DNA from: a virus
DNA: 36,464 nt
IMG/VR virus record: IMGVR_UViG_3300030419_001823
Location: 1 to 36,464 of that record
Reading direction: 5' to 3' (one strand)
Shown here: positions 15,495 through 24,009 of the stretch, piece after piece
Layout of the letters: each line of letters starts with the position of its first letter
Numbering within the stretch: position 1 is the stretch's first letter
Position numbers and translations under genes: made by a program
The notes under the pieces: model-generated
The model's input: the letters and a program-made list of their open reading frames with translations, nothing else
Told to the model about the DNA's origin: nothing
Database searches by the model: none

Positions 15495-16748
15495 ATGGCT
15501 ACACTAAGCACGAATATGCTTGGCTCTCATTATGGAGCCGGGAGTGAATTAGTTATTCTAAAATCGAATAACCGTGAACCTTTAGTTATTGCTGGATATG
15601 CGTCAGTTGATGTTGTTGATAAACAAAACGACTTAATTACCTTAGATGCTTTAAGGGAGGCTTCTGATGCCTTCATGAAAGGTGATTATAAGAATGTTAT
15701 GATTACACATTCTAATGTACAAGTCGGAGAAGTTATAGACTCATGGACTGATTCTAAAGGTAAAGTACTAAAAACATCTGTTGATGATACAGGGTTATTT
15801 GTAGTTATTAAGTTAAGAGATGATATAGAAAAGGCGAGAGAAGTAGGGCGTGAAATTCGTAGGGGGAATTTACGCTCTTTTAGTATCGGAGGTCAAGCCC
15901 TTCACAAGTCGAATAGATACGACCCCGATATAGGAACATATAAGGAGATAGATAAGTTGGAGTTGCATGAAGTGACTATTTGTGAAGAAGGCATAAACCC
16001 CGAAGCGAAATTTGATATTGTTAAAGAACTAATAAAGGAAGATGATAAAATGTCTGAAGAAATAGCAAAAGCATTAGAAGAATTTAATGAAGTAGTATCT
16101 GCTCTAAGAGAGCAGGTCAATGTTAGGAAAAGTGAAGAAGAGGATGCTGAAATGGAAATGGAAATGATGGAAGCAGAATCGGAAGAAGAAGTGGACCTTA
16201 TGATGGATAAGGCAGAAGGAGAAGAAGAAGATATGGAAATGTTAGACGACGAAGAAGCAAAGGCTGAATCCGTTGTTTATGGGCATAACGAAACAGGACA
16301 ATCCCGAATTGACGGTGCTTTAATGGGTCGTTATTCCGGAGAATTTAAGGACTTTGTAGCAAGAAAGTCTGACTCAATTTCGAGTCTAGACTTAAGTGAG
16401 GAAACTCTCGCTAAGGCTTACGAACAATTTAAGTTAGAAAAAGAAGAAGCACGTGCATATGATGTTATTAAGGAACAGTTTGAAGCACGTTATAATGAAG
16501 AACTAAAGGCTGAATCAGATGCAGTTGCTAAGGCAAAGTATGATGCAGCAGTTGAGGTAGAATCCTTAAAGAAGGAATTCGCAGAATTAAGAAAGTCTCT
16601 AGAGACAAATAACGATGTTATCGCTAAACAAGTAGAATCAGTTGCGGCTGGTCCACAATTAAGCGAAGAAATGGTTATTAAAATGCAGAATGTAGGAGAG
16701 TTATCGTGGGATGAAGTAAATGAACTAGTCCGCGAATTACAGGAGTGA
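15495..16748 (+). CDS. Prohead protease (XkdF-like) fused to scaffold-like domain
   Basis: Residues 30-180 are a prohead serine protease of the XkdF/S78-like type: G-Y-A-S-V-D-V-V-D-K-Q-N-D (34-46), likely catalytic His72 in I-T-H-S-N, likely Ser130 in R-S-F-S-I-G-G, and the closing strand E-L-H-E-V-T-I (156-162). The protease trims head proteins and scaffold during maturation. Residues 186-417 are a scaffold-like part: an extremely acidic Met/Glu stretch (about 215-255) then coiled coil (300-385), ending L-S-W-D-E-V-N-E-L-V-R-E-L-Q-E. An in-frame ATG at 16050 may give the scaffold part alone. It is 5 bases upstream of the capsid gene. Fusion of protease and scaffold is known in tailed phages. 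Confidence 0.9.
   Translation: MATLSTNMLGSHYGAGSELVILKSNNREPLVIAGYASVDVVDKQNDLITLDALREASDAFMKGDYKNVMITHSNVQVGEVIDSWTDSKGKVLKTSVDDTGLFVVIKLRDDIEKAREVGREIRRGNLRSFSIGGQALHKSNRYDPDIGTYKEIDKLELHEVTICEEGINPEAKFDIVKELIKEDDKMSEEIAKALEEFNEVVSALREQVNVRKSEEEDAEMEMEMMEAESEEEVDLMMDKAEGEEEDMEMLDDEEAKAESVVYGHNETGQSRIDGALMGRYSGEFKDFVARKSDSISSLDLSEETLAKAYEQFKLEKEEARAYDVIKEQFEARYNEELKAESDAVAKAKYDAAVEVESLKKEFAELRKSLETNNDVIAKQVESVAAGPQLSEEMVIKMQNVGELSWDEVNELVRELQE
16050..16748 (+). CDS. Possible internally started scaffold protein (nested, in frame)
   Basis: The ATG at 16050 is in frame with the protease gene (codon 186) at the boundary between the protease and the acidic/coiled-coil part. It is preceded by AAAGGAAGATGATAAA, close to the AAGGAGGTGAT-type sites used by genuine starts here. 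It would give a 232-residue scaffold without the protease, as lambda Nu3 is produced from within gene C. The evidence is the site and the domain boundary only. Confidence 0.35.
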   Translation: MSEEIAKALEEFNEVVSALREQVNVRKSEEEDAEMEMEMMEAESEEEVDLMMDKAEGEEEDMEMLDDEEAKAESVVYGHNETGQSRIDGALMGRYSGEFKDFVARKSDSISSLDLSEETLAKAYEQFKLEKEEARAYDVIKEQFEARYNEELKAESDAVAKAKYDAAVEVESLKKEFAELRKSLETNNDVIAKQVESVAAGPQLSEEMVIKMQNVGELSWDEVNELVRELQE

Positions 16749-16753
16749 TATAA

Positions 16754-18049
16754 ATGAGCGTAAATACAATTAGAACAATACAGGATTTAGAAAGAGCAAC
16801 CTATGGTGGTGCGGGATATGGACTATTAAAGTCCGCAGGTGTAGAATCTGGAATTCATTCAATTCACGATACTACTACTACTGCGTCTGCTAACCCTAGT
16901 GGACTTTACAATTTAATTTATGGACAAAAAGTTTGGTCAATGCTTAACCGCGAAATTAACGCATTAAGTGTTTTACCTAAGAAACCTTGGAGTTCCTCCG
17001 GTTGGCGTATCTTAAAAGAACGTGCAATTGGTGGTGCTGCTGATGTTTGGAATACTGCTGGTGGAACTGGTCACGGTTCTCTAACAGAAGCAAATATTGG
17101 TGGTGTAGCAGAAAATGCAGCATTTACAACAAGTGCTACTGATGGATTAAGTCCATTGAAGCCTGTATATGATGTAATGTATGCTAGCCCAAAAACCGTT
17201 GCACATCAGTTCGAAATTTCAGAACTTGCTGCTGCTATGGCTAAGATTGATGATGGTATTGGTGATATTATGGCTGCTTACCGTGAAGAAATTGGTGTTT
17301 CTCACGCAGAAGTTATGAATCATATGGCTCTAATGCCTTTAGAATCTCATCTTAGCGGTGGTTCATCAATTAGCGGAATTGGAAATAACTTAACATCTTT
17401 GTATAAGGTTGTTTCTTCATACGCTGAAATTGATGCTATGGATGGTGGAGTAATTCTAACTGGAACTCAAACAGGAAATGCACAATTAATTAATTTGTAT
17501 GGTCATGCTAGAGCATCTTCCGGTGCTGATTGGTTAGACGCATATGTTAATTATGGTTCAAGTTATGCTTCTAGAAGGCCATTAACTCTAAACATTCTTA
17601 ACACAACTTTGCGTGAGTTACAGATTAGAGGCGGTTCTCCAAAGGTTATTCTAACAGGGTATGATACAATTCAAGCCCTCGGTGAATTACTACAATCCCA
17701 AGAAAGATTCATGGGAAGAACTGAAATTCTACCTACACATAATGGTGTTCGTGGTGTAAAGGGTCGAGAAGTTGGTTTCAAGGTTGCTACTTACCATGAT
17801 ATTCCTATTATTCCTTGTAAGGATATGGGAAGTACTGGTTCTGGAAGCGGTCTATCGGATATTTTTATCCTAGATACTGACCATCTTTTCCTATGTACGC
17901 TAAAACCAACTGAATACTTCGAGGGAGGTATTGATTCTGGTGACCCATTCGGTGTTGGAAAACTTGGAAACCGAGGTATGTATAGAACAATTGCTGAATT
18001 AGTTTGTACTTTCTTTAAAGGACAAGGTAAGATTACAAACCTATCGTGA
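16754..18049 (+). CDS. Major capsid protein, HK97 fold
   Basis: This 431-residue protein should form the head shell. The place directly after the protease/scaffold, the AGGAGTGATATAA site and a more C-ending, apparently expression-tuned codon mix (frequent AAC, TTC, CGT) all fit the most abundant virion protein. Sequence features of the HK97 fold include the late A-domain/P-domain stretch V-A-T-Y-H-D-I-P-I-I-P (about 348-358) and the following strands I-F-I-L-D-T-D-H-L-F-L (373-383). A helix in the middle (A-A-Y-R-E-E-I-G-V-S-H-A) corresponds to the spine region. Little distinguishes a cleavable N-terminal delta domain; the first 50 residues are loose and Gly/Thr-rich and may be the N-arm. 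Confidence 0.92.
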   Translation: MSVNTIRTIQDLERATYGGAGYGLLKSAGVESGIHSIHDTTTTASANPSGLYNLIYGQKVWSMLNREINALSVLPKKPWSSSGWRILKERAIGGAADVWNTAGGTGHGSLTEANIGGVAENAAFTTSATDGLSPLKPVYDVMYASPKTVAHQFEISELAAAMAKIDDGIGDIMAAYREEIGVSHAEVMNHMALMPLESHLSGGSSISGIGNNLTSLYKVVSSYAEIDAMDGGVILTGTQTGNAQLINLYGHARASSGADWLDAYVNYGSSYASRRPLTLNILNTTLRELQIRGGSPKVILTGYDTIQALGELLQSQERFMGRTEILPTHNGVRGVKGREVGFKVATYHDIPIIPCKDMGSTGSGSGLSDIFILDTDHLFLCTLKPTEYFEGGIDSGDPFGVGKLGNRGMYRTIAELVCTFFKGQGKITNLS

Positions 18050-18061
18050 GTGTGATAAAAG

Positions 18062-18622
18062 ATGACTAGCACAGTAACACTAATTAGTGACCATTTAGGT
18101 TCTGATAAACCATTTGTTATGGGTAATCAATATGTTGTAGACGCTGTTATTAACGTAACAGATTTTGACGATGCAACAACCACTACGGGAAATTTTGCTG
18201 CTTCAGCAAATACTTTTACCCGAACTAGTGGAACAGCATTACCAACAAATCTTATCGCAGGACAAAATGTTATTATTACAAATGCGGCAGATAGCGGAAA
18301 TAACGCTACTGTAACATTTACGTCTTTATCCGGCGAAGTGTTAACTCTAAGTGCAGTAGATGCCGATGAAACTGGTGACGAGATTACTCTCACTATGGAC
18401 CAAGAAGTTATTGCTTATGCAGACTTTGGTTTATCATCAGTTACACACGTTGAAATACTAGGACAAGAAAACCAATTATTAAATTGGTCGGTACAACTAG
18501 GAACTGACGGTAATACTCATATTGCCGACTATTTAGTTCTAAGATGTATTACTTCTTCGACTGGCGCACAAGCAACCGGTGATTGCGGAACTATTAGAGT
18601 TAGACTATACGGACAGATTTGA
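18062..18622 (+). CDS. Probable capsid decoration protein with inserted beta repeat
   Basis: The 186-residue protein follows the capsid gene by 12 bases, the usual place for a head decoration protein. Residues 41-113 are one copy of a beta domain that recurs in the tail tube and the last gene (T-G-N-F-A-A-S-A-N-T-F-T-R, N-A-A-D-S-G-N-N-A-T-V-T, D-A-D-E-T-G-D-E-I-T). The flanking halves (1-40 and 114-186) look like one beta-rich domain interrupted by that repeat, since strands on either side (Y-V-V-D-A-V-I-N-V; V-T-H-V-E-I-L-G) could pair. No enzyme motif. Decoration role is inferred from position. Confidence 0.75.
   Translation: MTSTVTLISDHLGSDKPFVMGNQYVVDAVINVTDFDDATTTTGNFAASANTFTRTSGTALPTNLIAGQNVIITNAADSGNNATVTFTSLSGEVLTLSAVDADETGDEITLTMDQEVIAYADFGLSSVTHVEILGQENQLLNWSVQLGTDGNTHIADYLVLRCITSSTGAQATGDCGTIRVRLYGQI
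18182..18400 (+). repeat. Beta-domain family A, copy 1
   Basis: About 73 codons encode the domain with core N-A-A-D-S-G-N-N-A-T-V-T and a D-A-D-E-x-x-D-E-I-T end. Related copies lie at 27537-27761, 33383-33598 and 33743-33976. Amino-acid identity is clearly higher than nucleotide identity, so these are old protein-level repeats, not recent DNA duplications. Confidence 0.85.
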
Positions 18623-18632
18623 GGTGAATAAG

Positions 18633-18995
18633 ATGGTACGAGTAAGATACATGAAGGGATTTTGTCGGATATATGGCCGACCTTTTTATCCTGAAAAGTG
18701 GACAGAAGTACCGGATGATTGGCTACCAAGACTAAGTAATGATAAAGATTGGGAAATTGAGACATCAGAAGAAACATCAGAAGAAACTACCGAAGTAGAA
18801 GAAACTGTTGAAGAAACTGTTGAGGAAATTGTTGAGGTGGAGGAAGAAGAATCTTCCGATGAAGCCCAACAAGAACCTTCTCTCTCTATGACTAAAAAGG
18901 AATTACAATCTTTATGTGATGATAGAGGTATCGAATATTCTAAATTAGATACTAAGTCAACACTTTTAGGTTTATTATCCGGTGAAGAAGAATAA
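18633..18995 (+). CDS. HeH/LEM-like domain protein with acidic linker (120 aa)
   Basis: The start is the ATG at 18633, 5 bases after GAGGTGA; an upstream in-frame start at 18579 would lie inside the previous gene. Residues 1-40 form a small aromatic-rich domain (Y-M-K-G-F-C-R-I-Y-G-R-P-F-Y-P). Residues 43-83 are a degenerate Glu/Thr/Val repeat (E-E-T-x and V-E-E-T units) that must be extended and highly negative. Residues 86-117 (M-T-K-K-E-L-Q-S-L-C-D-D-R-G-I to L-L-G-L-L-S-G) match the helix-extension-helix fold found in small head and neck proteins of many phages and in nucleic-acid-binding SAP/LEM relatives. It probably belongs to the head or neck. Exact role unknown. Confidence 0.75.
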   Translation: MVRVRYMKGFCRIYGRPFYPEKWTEVPDDWLPRLSNDKDWEIETSEETSEETTEVEETVEETVEEIVEVEEEESSDEAQQEPSLSMTKKELQSLCDDRGIEYSKLDTKSTLLGLLSGEEE

Positions 18996-19011
18996 TTATT
19001 ATGTCCGCTAT

Positions 19012-19048
19012 CCGTAAATCTGCACTAAGTTTATAAGTAGGTTTACGG
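19012..19048 (+). promoter_or_regulatory. Inverted repeat flanking a TATA-like box
   Basis: In the 78-base gap before 19074, CCGTAAA (19012-19018) and TTTACGG (19042-19048) are perfect inverted copies, 30 bases centre to centre, about three helical turns. Between them TTTATAAG (19030-19037) is an archaeal TATA-like box, 37-44 bases before the next ATG, leaving room for a short leader with the GGTGGT ribosome-binding site. This may be an operator on a promoter. As RNA the arms would instead form a 7-9 bp hairpin, so attenuation or processing is an alternative. Confidence 0.45.
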
Positions 19049-19073
19049 GTAGTGGTATTAAGTCGGTGGTAAT

Positions 19074-19673
19074 ATGGCCAGATATAGAAGTATAAGAATT
19101 ACAGGAAATACAAATATCGTCAAAATTTTAAATCAATTTGGCGATGCTAATAGAGGTTCTCATAAAAACCCTAGTGTTCTAAAAGGAGTAATGATTTTAG
19201 GTACTAATCCCGGAACTAACATTTCAGCAATTGTTAGTGTTTATGATAATAATATAGGTTCAGGGTTTACTGTTCCTGCTGCTGTCGCTTTAGCGGCAAC
19301 CGCAAATACAATTACACTAAGTAGTGGAACTTGGGAAGATAAAGGTTTATACATTGGTCAAAAAATTGCTACTTCGGGTGCTGATGAATCAGATAATGAT
19401 ATAGCGTCTATGACTATTACTAATTTAACTTCAACAGTAATTACAGTTGATGAAGATTTAACAACCGATTCTTCTGATGCTGGTTTAGTTATTGATTCAG
19501 CAGCCGGAGATAATGAAGGTTTAGTTATGAAATTTCTTTATAACTATGCATCAGATGGTAGCGCGGAAGATTTACAATTATTCTATAACGGTTTAGATAT
19601 TATGTGTAGTGAAGGTTTGAGATTTGAATCAAATTCATGGACAAATTTAGAGGTTTACGCCATAGTGGGGTGA
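19074..19673 (+). CDS. Beta-rich probable head decoration protein (199 aa)
   Basis: The start follows CGGTGGTAAT. The outer parts (1-65 and 145-199) read like one small beta sandwich seen in phage head proteins (G-V-M-I-L-G-T-N, A-I-V-S-V-Y-D-N, then L-Q-L-F-Y-N-G-L-D-I and L-E-V-Y-A-I-V-G). Residues 70-140 look like an inserted beta domain, a distant relative of family A (A-A-T-A-N-T-I-T-L-S-S-G, then I-A-S-M-T-I-T-N-L and T-V-I-T-V-D-E-D). It thus repeats the organisation of the decoration candidate at 18062. The gene after it starts 4 bases downstream. Confidence 0.7.
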   Translation: MARYRSIRITGNTNIVKILNQFGDANRGSHKNPSVLKGVMILGTNPGTNISAIVSVYDNNIGSGFTVPAAVALAATANTITLSSGTWEDKGLYIGQKIATSGADESDNDIASMTITNLTSTVITVDEDLTTDSSDAGLVIDSAAGDNEGLVMKFLYNYASDGSAEDLQLFYNGLDIMCSEGLRFESNSWTNLEVYAIVG

Positions 19674-19677
19674 ATCT

Positions 19678-22600
19678 TTGACTGATAAAAATAAAAAAGA
19701 AACTAGTGTATTAGCATTAAGAGGAACAGATATTGCCGACGGCGATATTTATTCTGAAGATATGGCGTTAGAGATTTTTAAAAATTACATTTTTCCTAAT
19801 ATATTAATGTCTCCTAGTGAAGACGGTGACTCCTCTAATTATATATCAATACCAATAAGCGGTAATGCTAAAACAAGTATTGAATCAGTTAAACGGGCCC
19901 TTGTTACTTGGTTATTTAACCATGATGGTGATGTAGATGTCGAAGGTTTTAATGAATCAGAATTTGAAAGAATTAATAAAGCAGCATATGAAAAATTATT
20001 AAATAGTACTATGAAAGATATTTTTAATATGAAAGCCTTTGATGGTGAATTACCTACTATAAAATTATTAAATTTATCAGATGCTGCTAAAAAGAATATA
20101 AAAAAATTCGTTGAATTAAATGATTATCCTCAAGACCTTGATATGGTTGAACGAGAAATGGCTCGACTTGGTGAGGTCGACGGAATAGCATTAACTATGC
20201 CGATGATAAATGATTATTTAAAAGAAAATTTAAAAGATAACCCAAGAGAATTTTTAATTCGATTAGAAACAAAGGTTAACTCTTCTCAATTGTTTGATGA
20301 TAATATTACTTTAAAGGATATAAAGGAACAAACTGCCGAAAGTCAGTACTTTTTTAAACTTGCTCCTAATGAAGCAGATGACCCAATAGTACAGAAATTA
20401 TTAGAAACGTTAGAAGATGTGCCGGTAGCAGAAGAAACTATAACTGAAGCCCAAGAATTATATAGAGAAAGTCCATTACAAGGTAATATATTTAAAAACT
20501 TTGTAAAGGTAGCCAGCAGTAAACAGTTACAAGATTTAATTAATAAACTAAAAAATGAGGCTGGTGAATCTTGGTTAGAAGAATTAGATAAAGCAAAGAT
20601 AAGTCTTAAAGATACGGCAGGTAAGGCTACCAATTATAAGAAAACTGTTGAAACACTATTAAATTTAACCGACAAAGAAGGCATAGCATTATTTGATTCA
20701 GAAGAAGAAATTGATAAACATTATGCATTATTTATAGCATATTCTTTTGATATGTATTTTACTAAGAAGGGTACTGCTAAAACAGAATTAAAAGAGGGCG
20801 AATATAATAATTATAATTTACTTCATATTTTCCACGAAGAACCTGAATACGATAAGGTTAAAAAAAGTCTTGATGATATTGTAGAAGATTTACTAAAGGC
20901 TTCTAAAAGAACTAAAAGAGGAACCGGTGAATTCCCTGCATCTATTTATACAAAGGAAGCACAATATATACAAGAGTGGTTAAAAGATGAAGGGCGTTAT
21001 ATTTTAACTTTTGATAATACCTTCCCTAGTGAAGCAGATGCCGAAAAAGTAAATGAATTATTTGTGTTTATTGCTCAATATAATAGTATGCTACCTGCTA
21101 CTTCAATAAGAAGAACTGCTGGTGGTGTTGAAACTGCTTCCGGAAATTTAAGAATTAGAACGGATAAATCGTTTAAAAAGGCATATTCTAAAATGGTAGA
21201 AAATATAGTAAATAAACTTAGTAGGGGTACTACAACAGTAGAGTTTAAAGAAATACCTATAAGCGAACTTGCTGGTGCTGGTGAATTATTAGTAGAAGGT
21301 ACTGAACCTTTATCTAAATCTAGAATGAAGAAAATAGTTTCTAGTGCTTTAAAGAAAAAAATAGGTATTGATTCTGATACTGCGTGGCCAACAAAAAATT
21401 TAACTAGAGAACAAATTAATAAGTTATTTGGGGAAACCAAAATGACTAGTACTAATAAAGAAGAAATTTTAAGAGCAGATTTAAAGTTTGATTTAGATTT
21501 AACTAAGGACCCGATTTTACCAGTTAAAGCAAAAAGTCAAGTACAATACCTTAATCCTAGAACTACTGGGGAAATTAAGAGTCGAGAAAAAACATGGGCT
21601 TCCGGTAAAATAGATATAAAAGAAGAAGAAAGAGTCGCATTAACAATGGATGCTTTAATAAAATTTATGAAAAGAAAATTAAAGGATGGTGCTAAAAATC
21701 TATTAGAAGTACAAGATGATTTAATTAATTTTATAAATACTCCTAATCTAAGTAGATTAATAAGTGTCTTACAAATTTTAGAAGAAAATTCAGAAAGGGT
21801 ACAAGGTATTACAATTAATACTACAACTGGTATAAAAAAGGCCGACGACATTATTAAAGAATATACATCTTTATTATCTAAAGATGAAGTTAGTATTAAT
21901 GAAGTTAAACCAATATTAAATAATTTACAAGAATTAGTAGAAGAAATACTATCATTAGATGAGGCTAGAGATGAAGAAGATGAAGAAGATGAACCTAAAG
22001 ATGAACCTAAAGATGAAGTTCAAGAAGATGAAGATTTAGAAGATGAAGATGAAGATTTAGAATCCTTTGTGGAAACTTTACAAGAAAATGAAAATTTAGA
22101 TAACTTATTAACAAAACATAAAGATGTTTTATTAGAACATGTTGAAAGGGATAGAGATGGTATTGCTTCAAAAAAATCATTAGCAGAAAGAATAGATTTT
22201 CTAGCAGAAGATATAGATTTTGAAGGATTACTTAGATTAACAGGAACTAAATTTAATAACGCAATTGCCAGTATAGAACAATCCGAAGTAGCGGGTGTAA
22301 CACAAGAGGTACGAACAAAAGATAAAAACGGTAATGATGTTGTTACACAAAAACCTATAACAAGGTGGGTAGTTGAAAAATTATATGACGTTAAAGAAGA
22401 ACTAGAAGATTTATTTAAAAATATACCTAGAACTATTATGAGTAGCATAGAAACGCAAACAAAAATAGTAATTAACAGTCATAAAGAATTTAATAAACTT
22501 GCTAAAGTAGAATTACAAGAATTAGATACCCAGTGGTTAAATTCAATAGATATACTTGATGAAATAGTTGATTATTTAACAGAAGAAGCAGCAGTAATAA

Positions 22601-22923
22601 ATAGAGCCAATATTGTTAATTTAGAGTTTGACGGAGAATTAAAGATGAAAGGCGCTGAAGGCACTTTTACTATTGCTGGTAAATTTGAACATACCGTAGA
22701 ACTAGAAAGAGAAAGTACTGCTGGAGGTTATGATTTTTCAATACAAGAAGCATATGCTAGAAAGGGAAGTAAAAGAATTATTACGGGTAGGTCTGATGTA
22801 GTTAGACCACTAGGTTCTCATAAAGGAACAATAGTTAATCCATTTAAGCAAAAAATATATAGGCAAGTTAGTCAATCTTTAAATGATTTAGCATTCAGAT
22901 TTAGGGAGACAGATGCAATATGA
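19678..22923 (+). CDS. Giant unknown protein (1081 aa) with acidic repeat, TTG start
   Basis: The TTG at 19678 follows GGGGTGA by 4 bases; the protein then reads M-T-D-K-N-K-K-E. I recognise no family. Much is helical and Lys/Glu/Leu-rich. Residues about 760-800 are almost pure Asp/Glu, encoded by tandem GATGAA-type triplets and two exact copies of D-E-P-K. A C-terminal part (about 960-1065) is different: strands such as F-D-G-E-L-K-M and G-T-F-T-I-A-G-K-F-E suggest a beta domain. It lies between the head genes and the connector and overlaps the connector gene by 4 bases. Size and composition suggest an internal, scaffold-like or neck-whisker protein; none is proven. Confidence 0.85.
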   Translation: MTDKNKKETSVLALRGTDIADGDIYSEDMALEIFKNYIFPNILMSPSEDGDSSNYISIPISGNAKTSIESVKRALVTWLFNHDGDVDVEGFNESEFERINKAAYEKLLNSTMKDIFNMKAFDGELPTIKLLNLSDAAKKNIKKFVELNDYPQDLDMVEREMARLGEVDGIALTMPMINDYLKENLKDNPREFLIRLETKVNSSQLFDDNITLKDIKEQTAESQYFFKLAPNEADDPIVQKLLETLEDVPVAEETITEAQELYRESPLQGNIFKNFVKVASSKQLQDLINKLKNEAGESWLEELDKAKISLKDTAGKATNYKKTVETLLNLTDKEGIALFDSEEEIDKHYALFIAYSFDMYFTKKGTAKTELKEGEYNNYNLLHIFHEEPEYDKVKKSLDDIVEDLLKASKRTKRGTGEFPASIYTKEAQYIQEWLKDEGRYILTFDNTFPSEADAEKVNELFVFIAQYNSMLPATSIRRTAGGVETASGNLRIRTDKSFKKAYSKMVENIVNKLSRGTTTVEFKEIPISELAGAGELLVEGTEPLSKSRMKKIVSSALKKKIGIDSDTAWPTKNLTREQINKLFGETKMTSTNKEEILRADLKFDLDLTKDPILPVKAKSQVQYLNPRTTGEIKSREKTWASGKIDIKEEERVALTMDALIKFMKRKLKDGAKNLLEVQDDLINFINTPNLSRLISVLQILEENSERVQGITINTTTGIKKADDIIKEYTSLLSKDEVSINEVKPILNNLQELVEEILSLDEARDEEDEEDEPKDEPKDEVQEDEDLEDEDEDLESFVETLQENENLDNLLTKHKDVLLEHVERDRDGIASKKSLAERIDFLAEDIDFEGLLRLTGTKFNNAIASIEQSEVAGVTQEVRTKDKNGNDVVTQKPITRWVVEKLYDVKEELEDLFKNIPRTIMSSIETQTKIVINSHKEFNKLAKVELQELDTQWLNSIDILDEIVDYLTEEAAVINRANIVNLEFDGELKMKGAEGTFTIAGKFEHTVELERESTAGGYDFSIQEAYARKGSKRIITGRSDVVRPLGSHKGTIVNPFKQKIYRQVSQSLNDLAFRFRETDAI

Positions 22924-24008
22924 TACACAGACCATCAGATACTTCAATAAGCCAAGCGGACTACGCTAACGGTATAGGTTATTATACAGATGTTACACGT
23001 ATTTCTAATTTACTTAGTGTTCCGGAATTTGATGATTCATCATACCCAACAGAAGGACACGTTGGAGAATTAATTAGATATGCAGAAGATTATATCGATG
23101 AATATACTAAAGATTCGTGGCGACCTATTTTAGTAGAAAATGAATATCATGATTTTGATTATGATTTTTTTAGAATGCATCGAAATACATTATACAATAG
23201 ATATGCAGACTATGTAGGTTTTATTAGATTACAGTCAGAAAACCTAAGAAAAATAGTTAGATTAGCAGTATGGAGGGGTAATAACTGGGAAGAATTAGCC
23301 AGTGCTACTGCTTCTGTTACTATTTCAGATTACACAAATATTACAAATATTACATTACAATTACCGAATAGCGGTACAACATTTACATTAACTGCGGGAA
23401 CTACTACAAGTACATGGAATAAAAACTATGGAAATAGAACAGCCGCATATGAACTCGCTTATTTAATTAATGAGCAATTACCTGTTATGACTAGTGGATT
23501 TACTGGCTCAAGTGGTAAAAAGAGTTTGACTTCAGGTACAGATTCAATTAGTGATTTCTTTTACGCAACAGTAGAACAAGATAATAAAGTTGTTATTTCA
23601 TCTAAGTTATTAGGTGATGATGGTAAAAATTGCACTATTACAGTTTCAGGTTCAGGTCTATCTAAAGAAGATTTTAGCGATACTGAATCAAGAGGAAGAG
23701 ATGAAGATTGGTGGGATATTAGGGCTGACGGCACTATATTCTTTAGAACTAATTATCCATATAATCAAAAACATTCTATTAGAGTAACATATATTACTGG
23801 CGGAGCAGCAGTACCTGCAATTATTACAGAAGCGGCAACTAAACTTGTTGCTTGTGAATTAATGGCGGAAGACGATTCAACACTTTTACTTGGTGAAAAT
23901 GGAGAGGCAGGACTAGATTTATCTATTAAATTCGATAAATATAAAGAAGAAATAGATAAGATATTAGGAATGAAAAAGCGACTAATTTATTTTTTGGATA
24001 GTGATTAA
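22920..24008 (+). CDS. Head-tail connector (adaptor) protein with large insertion
   Basis: Connector proteins bind under the portal and start the neck. The 362-residue protein has the usual helical frame at its two ends: residues 44-66 (H-V-G-E-L-I-R-Y-A-E-D-Y-I-D-E-Y-T) and 300-325 (V-P-A-I-I-T-E-A-A-T-K-L-V-A-C-E-L-M). The segment Y-P-Y-N-Q-K-H-S-I-R-V-T-Y-I-T-G-G just before the second is characteristic of the family's beta hairpin. Between them about 140 residues (125-265) of Ser/Thr-rich beta sequence are inserted, making it roughly twice the size of common phage connectors. The start overlaps the previous stop. Confidence 0.78.
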   Translation: MIHRPSDTSISQADYANGIGYYTDVTRISNLLSVPEFDDSSYPTEGHVGELIRYAEDYIDEYTKDSWRPILVENEYHDFDYDFFRMHRNTLYNRYADYVGFIRLQSENLRKIVRLAVWRGNNWEELASATASVTISDYTNITNITLQLPNSGTTFTLTAGTTTSTWNKNYGNRTAAYELAYLINEQLPVMTSGFTGSSGKKSLTSGTDSISDFFYATVEQDNKVVISSKLLGDDGKNCTITVSGSGLSKEDFSDTESRGRDEDWWDIRADGTIFFRTNYPYNQKHSIRVTYITGGAAVPAIITEAATKLVACELMAEDDSTLLLGENGEAGLDLSIKFDKYKEEIDKILGMKKRLIYFLDSD

Positions 24009-24009
24009 T

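Noticed and set aside
18765-18850. Repetitive GAAGAAACT-type DNA as a candidate array
   Set aside because: It is coding low complexity (Glu/Thr/Val linker), with no uniform spacers as a CRISPR array would have.
19001-19036. Eleven-residue mini frame in the gap after the HeH gene
   Set aside because: No ribosome-binding site, and it runs through the inverted repeat and TATA-like box; too short to support.
21075-22448. Several - strand open frames within the 1081-residue gene
   Set aside because: They are Ser/Leu-rich mirror images of Glu/Asp/Lys codons and have no start signals.
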